This document shows, in pieces, positions 1-8,521 of a stretch of 21,324 nt of DNA. The stretch's first letter is position 1. Every line of letters begins with the position of its first letter. This stretch comes from Opitutia bacterium (lineage in GTDB: Bacteria > Verrucomicrobiota > Verrucomicrobiia > Opitutales > Coraliomargaritaceae), in the NCBI GenBank assembly GCA_018663485.1, contig JABJQI010000050.1, positions 1 to 21,324 on the forward strand. The letters are read 5' to 3'. The translations under genes and the position numbers were made by a program. The notes beneath the pieces are model-generated. The model was not told where the DNA came from. It searched no databases and worked only from the letters and a program-made list of their open reading frames with translations.

Positions 1-1502
1 ACTTCTGTTGATGATTCTGGGTTCACATATTTAGTGAACGAAATCTCCTTATCGGCTTCTGGATGCTCTTCGGTGAATAAGCGGTCGAACAAGCGAATCG
101 GGGTTTTCACCACGTGATCGGCACTCACCCAATGAATGACACCCTTCACCTTGCGGTCTTCAGGATTCTTGTTCAACGTGTCGTGATCGACTGTGCAAAG
201 CAGCCTCGTGATCGTGCCATCGGCGTCCTTTTCGACGTCGTCGCACTTAATGATGTAACCATTACGTAAACGCACTTCGCCGCCCTTCTTCAGGCGGAAA
301 AATTTGCGATTCGCCTCTTCCTTGAAGTCGTCCTGCTCGATGTATAGACGCCCCGAGAATGGAATCTTTCGCGTGCCGGCCGACTCGTCTTCAGGATTGT
401 TCACCCCATCGACTTCAACCACTTTACCTTCAGGCCAGTTGGTAATCTTAATTTCGAGCGGATTGAATACCGCCATACGGCGGATCGAGGTGCTGTTCAG
501 TTCGGCACGTACCGCATGTTCAAGCAGCGCTACATCGCTGGTCGAATTGACTTTGGTAATGCCGACGGTCTCACAGAACTTACGAATTGCAGCTGCCGGA
601 TAACCACGGCGACGCATGCCAGACAGTGTCGGCATGCGCGGATCATCCCAACCATCGACGAAATTGCCTTCGACCAATTCGCGCAGCTTACGCTTACTCA
701 CCACCGTATAGGTCATGTTTAAGCGCGAAAACTCGGTCTGTTTGGACGGGAAAATGTCGAGTTTTTCAATAAACCAATCGTAGAGCGGTCGGTGGTCTTG
801 AAACTCCAAGGAGCACAGCGAGTGCGTAACTTTTTCAAGCGAATCACTTTGGCCATGAGTAAAATCGTAGCTCGGGTAGATGCACCACTGATCCCCCACG
901 CGGTGGTGATGCATGCGCTTGATACGATACATCACTGGGTCGCGCATGTTCATGTTCGGATGCGTCATGTCGATCTTGGCGCGTAGCACCTTCTCGCCAT
1001 CGGCAAACTCCCCCGCACGCATGCGTTGAAAGAGATCCACACTTTCTGCGATTGGACGCTCACGATGTGGGCTCGGACGGCCTGGCTCGGTGATTGAGCC
1101 ACGATAGTCACGCATTTCGTCGAACGACAGCTCCTCGACATAGGCATCCCCGGATTCGATCAGCTTGATCGCCCATTCGAAAAGTTGCTCAAAATAATCA
1201 CTGGCGAAACAGATCTTCGCCCATTTAAAGCCCAACCATGCGATGTCTTCTTCGATAGCACGGACGAACTCGTCGCTCTCCTTCTCAGGATTGGTATCGT
1301 CAAAGCGCAGGTTGCACAGCCCGCCAAACTCCTCAGCGATGCTAAAATTCAGGCACAGCGCCTTCGCATGGCCAATCTGTAAATAGCCATTTGGCTCAGG
1401 CGGGAAGCGTGTTTGCACACGTCCATCGTGTTTACCAGCTGCCACATCGGCAGCCACCATTTGGCGGATAAAATCGGTCGGCGTATCTGTAGCGTCTGAC
1501 AT
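1..1502 (-). CDS. glnS: Glutaminyl-tRNA synthetase, C-terminus cut by window edge
   Basis: This class I aminoacyl-tRNA synthetase charges tRNA-Gln with glutamine in the cytoplasm. The frame is open from an ATG at 1502 to the left edge, giving about 500 residues of a family usually near 550, so roughly the last 50-60 are missing. The N-terminal Rossmann domain carries PPEPNGYLQIGHAKA (residues 34-48), the GlnRS form of the HIGH signature but with Gln in place of its first His. The KMSKS-type loop is VVSKRKL (267-273), typical of GlnRS rather than GluRS. The LRFDDTNPEKE stretch (65-75) is also characteristic. The C-terminal part is the beta-barrel anticodon-binding region. The gene lies 62 nt downstream of gltX on the same strand, so co-transcription is likely. 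No Shine-Dalgarno sequence precedes the ATG. Identification is secure; only the end of the protein is unseen. Confidence 0.96.
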   Translation of the reverse strand, partial: MSDATDTPTDFIRQMVAADVAAGKHDGRVQTRFPPEPNGYLQIGHAKALCLNFSIAEEFGGLCNLRFDDTNPEKESDEFVRAIEEDIAWLGFKWAKICFASDYFEQLFEWAIKLIESGDAYVEELSFDEMRDYRGSITEPGRPSPHRERPIAESVDLFQRMRAGEFADGEKVLRAKIDMTHPNMNMRDPVMYRIKRMHHHRVGDQWCIYPSYDFTHGQSDSLEKVTHSLCSLEFQDHRPLYDWFIEKLDIFPSKQTEFSRLNMTYTVVSKRKLRELVEGNFVDGWDDPRMPTLSGMRRRGYPAAAIRKFCETVGITKVNSTSDVALLEHAVRAELNSTSIRRMAVFNPLEIKITNWPEGKVVEVDGVNNPEDESAGTRKIPFSGRLYIEQDDFKEEANRKFFRLKKGGEVRLRNGYIIKCDDVEKDADGTITRLLCTVDHDTLNKNPEDRKVKGVIHWVSADHVVKTPIRLFDRLFTEEHPEADKEISFTKYVNPESSTE

Positions 1503-1564
1503 AAGAGTTAAAGAAGATGAATCGTGAAAATGCAGCCAGTCCAACAGGTCTGGTAGTTAAGAAA

Positions 1565-2926
1565 TTAAGCGATAAATGCCTTCAAGCGAGCAAGCACGCG
1601 CTCTTTACCGAGCACAACCAACATCGGCATCAAGTCAGGGCCGCCGCCCTTGCCGCTCAATGCATAACGCAGTGCAGGGAAATATGCGAAGACCTTGACG
1701 TCCTTCGATTCGGCATGTGCTTCCAGCGCCGCTTGCAAGGCATCCGCATCAAAGTCAGTCGCCTCAAGCACTGGCACGATCTCGCCGAGCAGCTCCTTCG
1801 GGTCTGCCTTCTTGGCGATCTTGTTGCCCGTCTTTTCATCCAGAGCAAATTCATCGCTAAAGAAGTAGCGGCAGAACTCAGGCAACTCGTCGAGCGAGCG
1901 CGCCTTGCCTTGGCAAAGCGTCAATACGGATTGAATGTAATCCTCATCCGCGTCCTCTTCGATCACGCCCGCAGTGTGCAAAATTGGGCGTGCCAAAAAT
2001 GCGTAGGTTTCCACATTCATTTCACGAAGATACTCAGTGTTGAGCGCAGACAGTTTCTTCTCATCAAAGCGAGAGTTGCCTTTGTTGATTCCTGGAAAGT
2101 CGAACAGCTCGATGATCTCATCGATGTCCATCTTCTCGCGCTCGTCCTTTGGATTCCAGCCAAGCAGCGAAATGTAGTTACGCACCGCATTAGCCAAGAA
2201 GCCGCGCTGCTCGTATTCTTCGATCAATGCACCCTTGTCGCGCTTGCTCATTTTACCAGGACCCGACTCTTTGAGGATCAGCGGAATGTGGGCAAACACA
2301 GGTGGCGTCACGCCGAAAGCATTAAACAGCTCAACGTGCTTGCTGGTATTCGACAAATGGTCTTCGCCACGAATCACGTGCGTGATGCCCATTGCGATGT
2401 CATCCACCACATTCACGAAGTGGAACACTGGATTGCCATCCTTACGAACGATCACGAAGTCCAACTCCTCGGCACGCTCCACACGACCACGCACCGCGTC
2501 GTCAATCACCACAGGAGCGGCCTTCACCTTCTCGATTTCTTTTTCTTTGAAATCGTCATACTCGGTGTAGCGCTCGCCTTCGAGTTTGAACCAAATCGCC
2601 CCGTCCCTCTCGTAGGTGCGCCCTGCATCCTGCAATTTTTTCAGGTATTCGTCGTAAATCGGCTGACGTTGGCTCTGGAAATACGGGCCGTATTCGCCGC
2701 CTACCTCTGGGCCTTCGTCCCATTCCATACCCATCCAGCGCATCCCATCGAGCAACACCTGCAGCGACTCGTCCGTATTGCGCTCCTTATCCGTATCCTC
2801 GATACGCAGCACAAACGTGCCCCCCGTATGGCGTGCATACAGCCAATTGAATAATGCAGTGCGGGCACTACCGATGTGGAAAAACCCAGTGGGACTTGGA
2901 GCGAAACGAACGCGAACTTGTGACAT
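1565..2926 (-). CDS. gltX: Glutamyl-tRNA synthetase
   Basis: This enzyme charges tRNA-Glu with glutamate. The product is 453 residues, slightly short of the usual ~470. The start is the ATG at 2926, because the protein then opens MSQVRVRFAPSPTG as family members do. An in-frame TTG 51 nt upstream would add an unconserved tail. The HIGH motif is HIGS (residues 17-20), followed by the RIEDTD block (41-46). The KMSKS motif is KMSKR (225-229). The segment after AGRTYERDGAIWFK has no cysteine cluster, so the zinc-binding insert found in some GluRS proteins appears absent. The C-terminal half is the helical anticodon-binding region. Because glnS follows directly, this GluRS probably needs to charge only tRNA-Glu (inference). 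No ribosome-binding site is evident. A long antisense frame across the gene is a shadow. Confidence 0.97.
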   Translation of the reverse strand: MSQVRVRFAPSPTGFFHIGSARTALFNWLYARHTGGTFVLRIEDTDKERNTDESLQVLLDGMRWMGMEWDEGPEVGGEYGPYFQSQRQPIYDEYLKKLQDAGRTYERDGAIWFKLEGERYTEYDDFKEKEIEKVKAAPVVIDDAVRGRVERAEELDFVIVRKDGNPVFHFVNVVDDIAMGITHVIRGEDHLSNTSKHVELFNAFGVTPPVFAHIPLILKESGPGKMSKRDKGALIEEYEQRGFLANAVRNYISLLGWNPKDEREKMDIDEIIELFDFPGINKGNSRFDEKKLSALNTEYLREMNVETYAFLARPILHTAGVIEEDADEDYIQSVLTLCQGKARSLDELPEFCRYFFSDEFALDEKTGNKIAKKADPKELLGEIVPVLEATDFDADALQAALEAHAESKDVKVFAYFPALRYALSGKGGGPDLMPMLVVLGKERVLARLKAFIA

Positions 2927-3274
2927 AATAAAAAAATGAGGTGGATTTGCCGCTGTTAAAAAATGACTACGGCGCAAAGCAAACTACGCACTCAATAAAC
3001 ATGCCGAATTGAGTCAACGTTGATCAGCGACTGATTGATTGATGAAATGCCCCATCACAGTGTGTGCACTTGGAGCGCCAGAGCTATAGATGTACCGTTG
3101 ACATTCCTGCCTGTGCTTATTCCGAAGACTTCCCTCTGATTCAGAATGGTGAAAGAAAAGGTAGAACGGAGCTCTATCGAAGATAGCGTAGCAATGCCTG
3201 CAGCACACTTCCCGCACTACCACTCCTCACATTGATTCGCCAAAGGCGTCACTCGCTAAGCGACCACAGTGCGG
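2927..3274. other. Intergenic stretch without a recognised gene
   Basis: These 348 bases separate the end of the M48 protease gene from the start of gltX, both on the minus strand. I see no tRNA, no strong terminator and no convincing coding region. A 69-codon GTG-started minus-strand frame at 3014-3223 has no recognisable domain and is probably chance. Short palindromes occur near the protease stop, for example CGCC-TTT-GGCG at about 3239-3249. A TTGACT-like hexamer about 100 bases before gltX lacks a good partner hexamer. The gltX promoter should lie here, but I cannot place it. Confidence 0.5.
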
Positions 3275-4057
3275 CTAGCGATTCTGATATACCTGCATCG
3301 CTTTGGGCATTAACTCATTGAGCTTACGAATACGGGTCGAATCTGCGGGGTGGGTGGATAAAAAATCCGGTGGGGCTCCGTTACTCTGCGCGGCCATACG
3401 TTTCCAAAAAGGAATCGCAGTGCGTGGGTCATAGCCTGCCTTGGCGGCGTAGATTAGGCCAATTTCGTCGGCCTCACACTCGTGGTAACGGCTATATGGC
3501 AGCATCACTCCGACCGAGGCACCCGCACCATACACAGCCATAAGCAAGGCACGTTGATCGCTGTTCATCTCAGAGGTGCCGAGTTGCAGTGCTAAGGCAC
3601 CGCCCGCAGTCAACAACTGTTGAGTCATGCGCTCATTGCCGTGGCCCGCGGCAACGTGGGCCACCTCATGCCCCATCACAATGGCAAGATCAGCGTCGGT
3701 CTTGGCAACTTTAAAAATACCGGTATAAACCGCGACTTTACCACCTGGCATCGCAAAGGCATTAATCTGCGCGTCATCGTCGAACACCACAAATTCCCAC
3801 TGCGCATTCGGCATGTCTGCCCCCGCCACATACGCGATCCGTTCCCCCACGCGGCGCACCATCGAATTGTACGCTGGATCACGAGAAATAGGCGTTTGTT
3901 GCTTGAGTTGCCCAAACTGCGATGCCGACATCGATGCGAGCTGATTCGAAGGCACCAAGTGTAACGCTGAGCGGCCCGTTTGCGGCACAGTCGTGCAACC
4001 GGAAGACCAGAGTAAAACCTCACAGAGGAGCACGAACCAACAGCAAGTCATTTTCAT
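3275..4057 (-). CDS. M48 family zinc metalloprotease, predicted lipoprotein
   Basis: This is a zinc-dependent endopeptidase of the M48 (Ste24/HtpX/BepA-like) group, 260 residues long. The N-terminus is a short hydrophobic export signal ending WSSGC (Cys21), a relaxed lipobox followed by TTVPQTGR. Such a start is common in M48 lipoproteins of Gram-negative bacteria, so a periplasmic, membrane-anchored location is inferred. The zinc site is HEVAH (residues 130-134), with the downstream glutamate in the ECEAD motif (193-197) as the likely third ligand. There is no TPR extension, so it resembles the short periplasmic chaperone/protease forms (BepA or LoiP type) more than full BepA. By analogy it may act in outer-membrane protein quality control, but the substrate is unknown. 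It is separated from upstream purH by a strong terminator and probably has its own promoter in 4058-4113. No Shine-Dalgarno sequence is visible. Confidence 0.9.
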   Translation of the reverse strand: MKMTCCWFVLLCEVLLWSSGCTTVPQTGRSALHLVPSNQLASMSASQFGQLKQQTPISRDPAYNSMVRRVGERIAYVAGADMPNAQWEFVVFDDDAQINAFAMPGGKVAVYTGIFKVAKTDADLAIVMGHEVAHVAAGHGNERMTQQLLTAGGALALQLGTSEMNSDQRALLMAVYGAGASVGVMLPYSRYHECEADEIGLIYAAKAGYDPRTAIPFWKRMAAQSNGAPPDFLSTHPADSTRIRKLNELMPKAMQVYQNR

Positions 4058-4113
4058 AGGTGTGGATATTGATCAATTGGACTTCGTTAAGCAATCCAAG
4101 TTCACGTTAAAAC

Positions 4114-4144
4114 AAAAAAGCCGAGCGTTTCCACTCGGCTTTTT
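4114..4144 (-). terminator. Intrinsic terminator of purH
   Basis: An 11-bp perfect stem (AAAAAGCCGAG at 4115-4125 with CTCGGCTTTTT at 4134-4144) closes an 8-base loop. Read on the minus strand it begins about 25 nt after the purH stop and ends in a run of six T, the classic Rho-independent form. A T tract on the other strand makes it potentially bidirectional. The stem core matches that of the nuoN terminator at 13040-13072. Confidence 0.9.
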
Positions 4145-4168
4145 GATTTATCAAATGAGGCGTCGAGC

Positions 4169-5716
4169 TTAGTGCTTGAAGTGACGTTTACCGGTGAAGA
4201 CCATCACCATGTCGCGTTCATCGGCAGCGGCGATCACTTCATCGTCGCGCACAGAGCCACCAGGTTGGATCGCTGCGTTTGCTCCGGCTTCAGCAGCGGC
4301 GATCAGACCGTCGGCGAATGGAAAGAAGGCATCGGACGCGACGACTGATCCGGCGAGGTCAAGACCTGCTTCGCCAGCTTTCCAAACAGCGATCTTGGAG
4401 CTATCAACACGGGACATCTGACCAGCGCCGACGCCGAGGGTACGCTCGCAACCTGCATAGACGATGGCGTTTGACTTCACGTGCTTGACGACATTCCAAC
4501 CGAAGATCAATGCGCGCATTTCTTCGGCCGTTGGCTGACGTTTAGAAACGACCTTCCAGTCGCTTGGACGGTCTGGCATCGTATCACGATCTTGGATCAA
4601 CACGCCGCCAACAACGGAACGCATCTCTTGCAAGGAATCCGCAGGCAAAGTGCCTTTGACTGTCATCAGGCGCAGATTCTTTTTCTTGCCGAAGATTTCG
4701 AGTGCTGCAGGTGTGAAGTCTGGCGCAATGATCACTTCGCAAAATATCTTCGCGATGATCGCAGCGAGATCGGCGTCCATGGTCTGATTGACTACGATGA
4801 TGCCACCGAACGGTGCTTGTTGATCGGTGACGAATGCCTGTTCCCAAGCTTCGACGAGTGTGTCTGCGCTCGCGACACCGCAAGGGTTGGTGTGCTTGAG
4901 GATCGCAACAGTCGGCTTTTGAAATTCGCCAATCAAGTAAGTCGCCGCAGTGATATCGATGATATTGTTGAAGCTTAACTCCTTGCCTTGAAGTTGCTCG
5001 AAGCAATCAAAGAAACTGCCATAGAGAGCAGCCTTTTGATGCGGATTCTCGCCGTAGCGGAGGCTCTTCACTTGAGGGAGTTGAATGTCCAACTCGGATG
5101 GGATGCCAGAAATGTCACCAAGGTTCGGCTCGTTGGCCTGACCTTCGAGATATTTCGCAATCGCTCCGTCGTAAGTCGATGTGCGTTGGAATACCTTCAG
5201 CGCGAGTTCGCGTCGCAAGGTGGTGAGCGCTGCATCGTCGCCCATCGCAGCAAGCACGCGATCGTAATCGGCGGCATCGACCACGACGGAAACCGACGCA
5301 TGGTTTTTTGCCGCCGAGCGCAGCATTGAAGGGCCGCCGATGTCGATATTCTCGATCGCGAGTTCGAAGGTAACGTCTGGCTTAGCAACGGTTGCTTCGA
5401 ACGGATAGAGGTTGACGACGACGAGATCGATCATGTCGATGCCGTGCTCAGCAGCGGCATCCATGTGGTCTGCCTTGTCGCGACGAGCAAGAAGACCACC
5501 GTGAATTTTCGGGTGCAGCGTCTTAACCCGCCCTTCCATCATTTCAGGGAAGCCAGTGTAATCGCTGACTTCAGTGACTGGAATACCCTCTTTTTCAAGC
5601 AGCTTGGCAGTGCCACCAGTGGAGAGCAGACGGTAACCGTGCTGCTCGACGAGTGCTTTAGCGAAAGGCACGAGGCCTGACTTATCGCTAACGGAGAGGA
5701 GTGCGTTTTTTTGCAT
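4169..5716 (-). CDS. purH: Bifunctional AICAR formyltransferase / IMP cyclohydrolase
   Basis: PurH catalyses the last two steps of de novo purine synthesis. It transfers a formyl group from 10-formyl-THF to AICAR, then closes the ring to IMP. The 515-residue length is normal for the family. The N-terminal MGS-like cyclohydrolase domain (about residues 1-145) shows STGGTAKLL (32-40), TLHPKIHGG (66-74) and NLYPF (102-106). The C-terminal transformylase domain begins near RYGENPHQ (220-227) and carries KHTNPCG (274-280), whose Lys-His pair is catalytic in characterised homologues. The protein ends FTGKRHFKH, the usual PurH terminus. It appears monocistronic: a terminator follows closely, and the next plus-strand gene diverges 238 bases upstream. 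A weak TTGACC (5857-5862) and GATATT (5832-5837) pair with 19-base spacing is the best promoter candidate I see, but it is unconvincing. Confidence 0.98.
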   Translation of the reverse strand: MQKNALLSVSDKSGLVPFAKALVEQHGYRLLSTGGTAKLLEKEGIPVTEVSDYTGFPEMMEGRVKTLHPKIHGGLLARRDKADHMDAAAEHGIDMIDLVVVNLYPFEATVAKPDVTFELAIENIDIGGPSMLRSAAKNHASVSVVVDAADYDRVLAAMGDDAALTTLRRELALKVFQRTSTYDGAIAKYLEGQANEPNLGDISGIPSELDIQLPQVKSLRYGENPHQKAALYGSFFDCFEQLQGKELSFNNIIDITAATYLIGEFQKPTVAILKHTNPCGVASADTLVEAWEQAFVTDQQAPFGGIIVVNQTMDADLAAIIAKIFCEVIIAPDFTPAALEIFGKKKNLRLMTVKGTLPADSLQEMRSVVGGVLIQDRDTMPDRPSDWKVVSKRQPTAEEMRALIFGWNVVKHVKSNAIVYAGCERTLGVGAGQMSRVDSSKIAVWKAGEAGLDLAGSVVASDAFFPFADGLIAAAEAGANAAIQPGGSVRDDEVIAAADERDMVMVFTGKRHFKH

Positions 5717-5954
5717 AGTCTTGAGTATGAAAGTGAATTAAATTAAAATAAAAAAAGCGAAGTGCGGGATTAAAGCGCAGAAATCGAAATCGCCAAGCGT
5801 TTTAGACGGAAAGATTCACAAATTCTGTAGAAATATCTGCGCATCTTGTCGAATGAGGTCAAGCTACGCTAACAATCCTAATTAAAATCAGAAGTAGCCT
5901 ACAAAAAACGCAGTGAGCTTGAATATCAACCCATAGCCCCGTAGCCTTTCTCCT

Positions 5955-6470
5955 ATGAGCAAACACAAGATCAAAGCCTCTGCCCTTTCCGAAATCATAT
6001 CCACCGGCGGCAACCTCATCGACGTGCGCACCCCTGCTGAGTTTAAGTCTGCACATGTTATCGGTGCGATGCTCCAGCCACTGAGTCGACTAGACGCCGC
6101 AGCCTATTGCCAATCCGAAGGCATCGATACACCTGTTTACATTCTCTGCCAAAGCGGCAAACGCGCCAGCATCGCCGCCGATCAGTTAAACGCCGCTGGC
6201 CATACACAAGCGATCGTCGTCGAAGGCGGCACACTTGCGGCAATCAACGCTGGGCTCGACATAGCCTATGGCAAGGGAGCTATTTCAATTGAGCGACAAG
6301 TTCGCATCGCAGCTGGACTGCTCGTTTTCTGCGGCACGCTCGCAGGGGTATTTCTCCACTCCGTCTTTTTGATAGTGCCAGGGTTCATCGGTGCAGGACT
6401 TGCTTTTGCGGGCTTAACCGATACTTGCGGTATGGCAATGGCATTAGAAAAATGTCCATGGAATCAATAG
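5955..6470 (+). CDS. Rhodanese-domain protein with C-terminal DUF2892 membrane segment (YgaP-like)
   Basis: This 171-residue protein combines a cytoplasmic rhodanese domain (about residues 5-105) with a hydrophobic C-terminus of two membrane helices (about 115-152). The rhodanese features are LIDVRTPAEF (21-30) and the active-site loop CQSGKR (65-70), with Cys65 as the expected persulfide carrier. The tail ends TCGMAMALEKCPWNQ, matching the conserved end of DUF2892 (YgaP-like) domains. Bacterial proteins of this architecture, such as E. coli YgaP, are membrane-anchored sulfurtransferases. The physiological acceptor here is unknown. It stands alone, diverging from purH and converging on the M24 peptidase. 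The start is the ATG at 5955, and no Shine-Dalgarno sequence precedes it. Confidence 0.92.
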   Translation: MSKHKIKASALSEIISTGGNLIDVRTPAEFKSAHVIGAMLQPLSRLDAAAYCQSEGIDTPVYILCQSGKRASIAADQLNAAGHTQAIVVEGGTLAAINAGLDIAYGKGAISIERQVRIAAGLLVFCGTLAGVFLHSVFLIVPGFIGAGLAFAGLTDTCGMAMALEKCPWNQ

Positions 6471-6781
6471 TCATTCCGATTTTATTAATTATCTAATCAA
6501 CGTGAATTGATTCAAAAATCCTACCGACACTCAACAAGTTGAGCGAGAATCTACTTGAAGACGACAGCAACTGAGCACTATCGATCAGAATGTGAATTCT
6601 TCATTTTCAATTAGCATTAAACATCGCATGAAACGCCTAAAAGAAACAAGAACACACTCGTTTATTGATCATACGAGCGAGAAACAAATAAACAGCACAG
6701 ACTGCTGATTTATTTTCGGCGCGCGGTGGTTTAGATCAACCCAAATTAACTTCGAATTGCTAAGCCTTAATTGCTGTAGAA
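6471..6781. other. Convergent intergenic stretch, AT-rich, no gene
   Basis: These 311 bases lie between the stops of the rhodanese gene (plus) and the M24 peptidase gene (minus). No coding frame or RNA gene is recognisable. The stretch holds small inverted repeats: CTCAAC-AA-GTTGAG (6530-6543), CTCGT/ACGAG around 6658-6678, and the larger AT-rich hairpin at 6686-6715 listed separately. Confidence 0.5.
6686..6715. terminator. Possible bidirectional terminator hairpin
   Basis: AAATAAACAGCA (6686-6697) pairs with TGCTG and TTTATTT (6703-6715), giving 12 bp with one bulged A (6708) and a 5-base loop. It lies between convergent genes, 67 nt after the M24 peptidase stop on the minus strand and about 215 nt after the rhodanese stop. 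The flanks are AT-rich rather than a clean T tract, so efficiency is uncertain. Confidence 0.4.
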
Positions 6782-7927
6782 TCAGCGAAGCTCCCATTTA
6801 TAATGCATCGACGAGAGCATTTCACTGCCCTCCTTAGTCACACGCACGACATCTTCGATCCGGCATCCACCGACCTCTGGATAATACAATCCAGGTTCAA
6901 TCGTAATCACTTGGCCCTTACGTAAACGTCTAGCTGTCGGTGACACACGCGGGGTCTCATGCACTTCTAATCCGAGTCCATGTCCAGTCGAATGTATAAA
7001 TCCTACAAAGCCTTCGCCGCGACGCTCAGTTAAAAACCCACGATCATCAAATAGCTGGGCAGCGGCGGCGTGCACTGTTGCACCGCTGACACCGGCTTTC
7101 ACTTTTGCTAAGGCCGCGAGTTGCGCATCACGAACGGCTCCGACAAGTGCTCGCTGTGCATCATTCGCACGGCCTCTTAAAAAAGTACGGGTCATATCAC
7201 CATGGTAGCCGGTCTTTTGCACACGCGGAAACACATCGACGATAATTAAGTCATTCGATTTAAGCGGCCCATGCCCGCCTTCGTGAGGATCACAGCCCTG
7301 CTTACCGCCAGCCACAATCGTATTGCGCGCCACTGCGCCTTTCGACAAGCAAGCCTGATCAATCATCCTACGCAGCCACTCGGAAGTGAGCGTGCGCCCT
7401 TCGTATTTGAGGCACTTACCGACAATCTTCGATGCCCGTAACACTCTCTCTGCCGTGCGAATACCGGCCGCGCTCGCAGCATTACCCTGTCGCAATGCCT
7501 TGGCCTCAGCATCGCTCTTTAACTCACGAGCTGGAAAAAAGGGATCTGCACCGACCTGTACCTGCATGCCCGCTGCTAACAGCTTGGCAAAATACACTGA
7601 AGGGAAATCTTCAGGCACTTCCAGTTCACGCGCCTTGTTCAACTTTGCAAAATAACGCATCATTTCCGCTGGCCCCACCGCCGATAGCTCAATCCGAAAG
7701 GCCTTTGCCACCTGCCTCTGAACCGTCTCCAACAGCAGCACTTCATCACAAATCGATTGCGCGCGGACTCGGCTATACTCTAAACGATTGACTACTGCGG
7801 TCGAGCGCCCGCCGACAATGAAGCACAAGAATGGGTCGGGAACAAAGACCTTCGTCAGGTAGAAAATATCGGCAGACTGCTCCGAGGCAGCATAGAGTAT
7901 ACGGATAACTGAGGATTTACTTTTCAT
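6782..7927 (-). CDS. M24 family metallopeptidase (Xaa-Pro aminopeptidase-like)
   Basis: This is a creatinase/aminopeptidase P-fold enzyme, expected to cleave N-terminal residues from peptides, often before proline, using two metal ions. The 381-residue protein has a divergent N-terminal creatinase-like domain (about 1-135) and a C-terminal pita-bread catalytic domain (about 140-381). The five expected metal ligands are present: Asp231 (IVDVFPR), Asp244 (GDMTRT), His316 (STGHGLG), Glu344 (TIEPG) and Glu358 (RIEDVV). The supporting histidines in DPHEGGHG (213-220) and VHE (322-324) are also present, so it should be active. No signal peptide is seen; it is probably cytoplasmic. Exact specificity (PepP, PepQ or another M24B member) cannot be read from sequence. 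It diverges from the DUF192 lipoprotein gene across 73 bases. The start at 7927 is an ATG with no Shine-Dalgarno sequence. Confidence 0.9.
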   Translation of the reverse strand: MKSKSSVIRILYAASEQSADIFYLTKVFVPDPFLCFIVGGRSTAVVNRLEYSRVRAQSICDEVLLLETVQRQVAKAFRIELSAVGPAEMMRYFAKLNKARELEVPEDFPSVYFAKLLAAGMQVQVGADPFFPARELKSDAEAKALRQGNAASAAGIRTAERVLRASKIVGKCLKYEGRTLTSEWLRRMIDQACLSKGAVARNTIVAGGKQGCDPHEGGHGPLKSNDLIIVDVFPRVQKTGYHGDMTRTFLRGRANDAQRALVGAVRDAQLAALAKVKAGVSGATVHAAAAQLFDDRGFLTERRGEGFVGFIHSTGHGLGLEVHETPRVSPTARRLRKGQVITIEPGLYYPEVGGCRIEDVVRVTKEGSEMLSSMHYKWELR

Positions 7928-7942
7928 TTCAGATAGTTGAGT

Positions 7943-7948
7943 TATAAT
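7943..7948 (+). promoter_or_regulatory. Candidate -10 element in divergent intergenic region
   Basis: A perfect TATAAT hexamer lies in the 73-base gap between the divergent M24 peptidase and DUF192 lipoprotein genes, 52 nt before the latter. The overlapping minus-strand reading is TATAAC. I see no good -35 hexamer at the right distance on either strand, so this is only a candidate. Confidence 0.25.
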
Positions 7949-8000
7949 TCTTCTTCATCCCAACTGATCTGTCACGCTTCGACTTAATAATCGAATCTCT

Positions 8001-8519
8001 ATGAAATCGCTCTACCGCTTACTGATTACACTCGCCCTGTTCCTGCTGCTCATTGCCTGTGACCGGCAAGAGCTGGTGAGCGAGCCTGAGTCCAGCGACA
8101 CCTATTTTCCAATTTCGATCGACGGCAAACACCTACAACTGCAACTCGCACTCACTCAAAGCGAGCAAAGCAAAGGCCTGATGCACCGCGAATCGATGCC
8201 AACCGACCACGGTATGCTGTTTTTATTTAAACAGCCTAATCCGCGTTCCTTCTGGATGCGTAACACCAGCATTCCTCTGGATATCGGCTATTTTGATGCA
8301 ACCGGGCGTTTGCTCGAGATACATGCGCTTTACCCTTACGATGAAAATAGCGTACCTTCCCGCAGTCAACAAGTACTCATCGCGATAGAAACCAACCGCG
8401 GCTGGTTTGCTCGTAACAACATAGTTGCCGCTGCTCAGATTGATCTGGAAGCATTGGCTCAAGCCGTGAAGCGCCGTGGCAAATCTCTCAATCGGGACTC
8501 CATCCAGATCCTACACTAA
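8001..8519 (+). CDS. DUF192 domain lipoprotein
   Basis: This 172-residue protein has a textbook lipoprotein signal: MKSLYR, a hydrophobic run, and the lipobox LIAC with Cys20 as the lipidated residue. The mature part is a DUF192 domain, recognised from GLMHRESMP (59-67), MLFLF (72-76) and SFWMRNTSIPLDI (83-95). DUF192 proteins are small beta-rich extracytoplasmic proteins of unknown biochemical function. The protein should sit on the periplasmic face of a membrane. The TAA stop is followed after two bases by the ATG of the TMTC-like gene, so the two are probably translated from one transcript. It diverges from the M24 peptidase gene, and no Shine-Dalgarno sequence is visible before the ATG at 8001. 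Confidence 0.9.
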   Translation: MKSLYRLLITLALFLLLIACDRQELVSEPESSDTYFPISIDGKHLQLQLALTQSEQSKGLMHRESMPTDHGMLFLFKQPNPRSFWMRNTSIPLDIGYFDATGRLLEIHALYPYDENSVPSRSQQVLIAIETNRGWFARNNIVAAAQIDLEALAQAVKRRGKSLNRDSIQILH

Positions 8520-8521
8520 GC

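Noticed and set aside
1517..2854. A 445-codon plus-strand open frame opposite gltX
   Set aside because: It lies wholly antisense to a clear gltX gene, has no recognisable domain, and has the composition expected of a shadow frame created by codon bias.
3014..3223. A 69-codon minus-strand frame in the gltX upstream region
   Set aside because: It has a GTG start, no ribosome-binding site, no domain, and unusual composition. It is probably chance in a 348-base gap.
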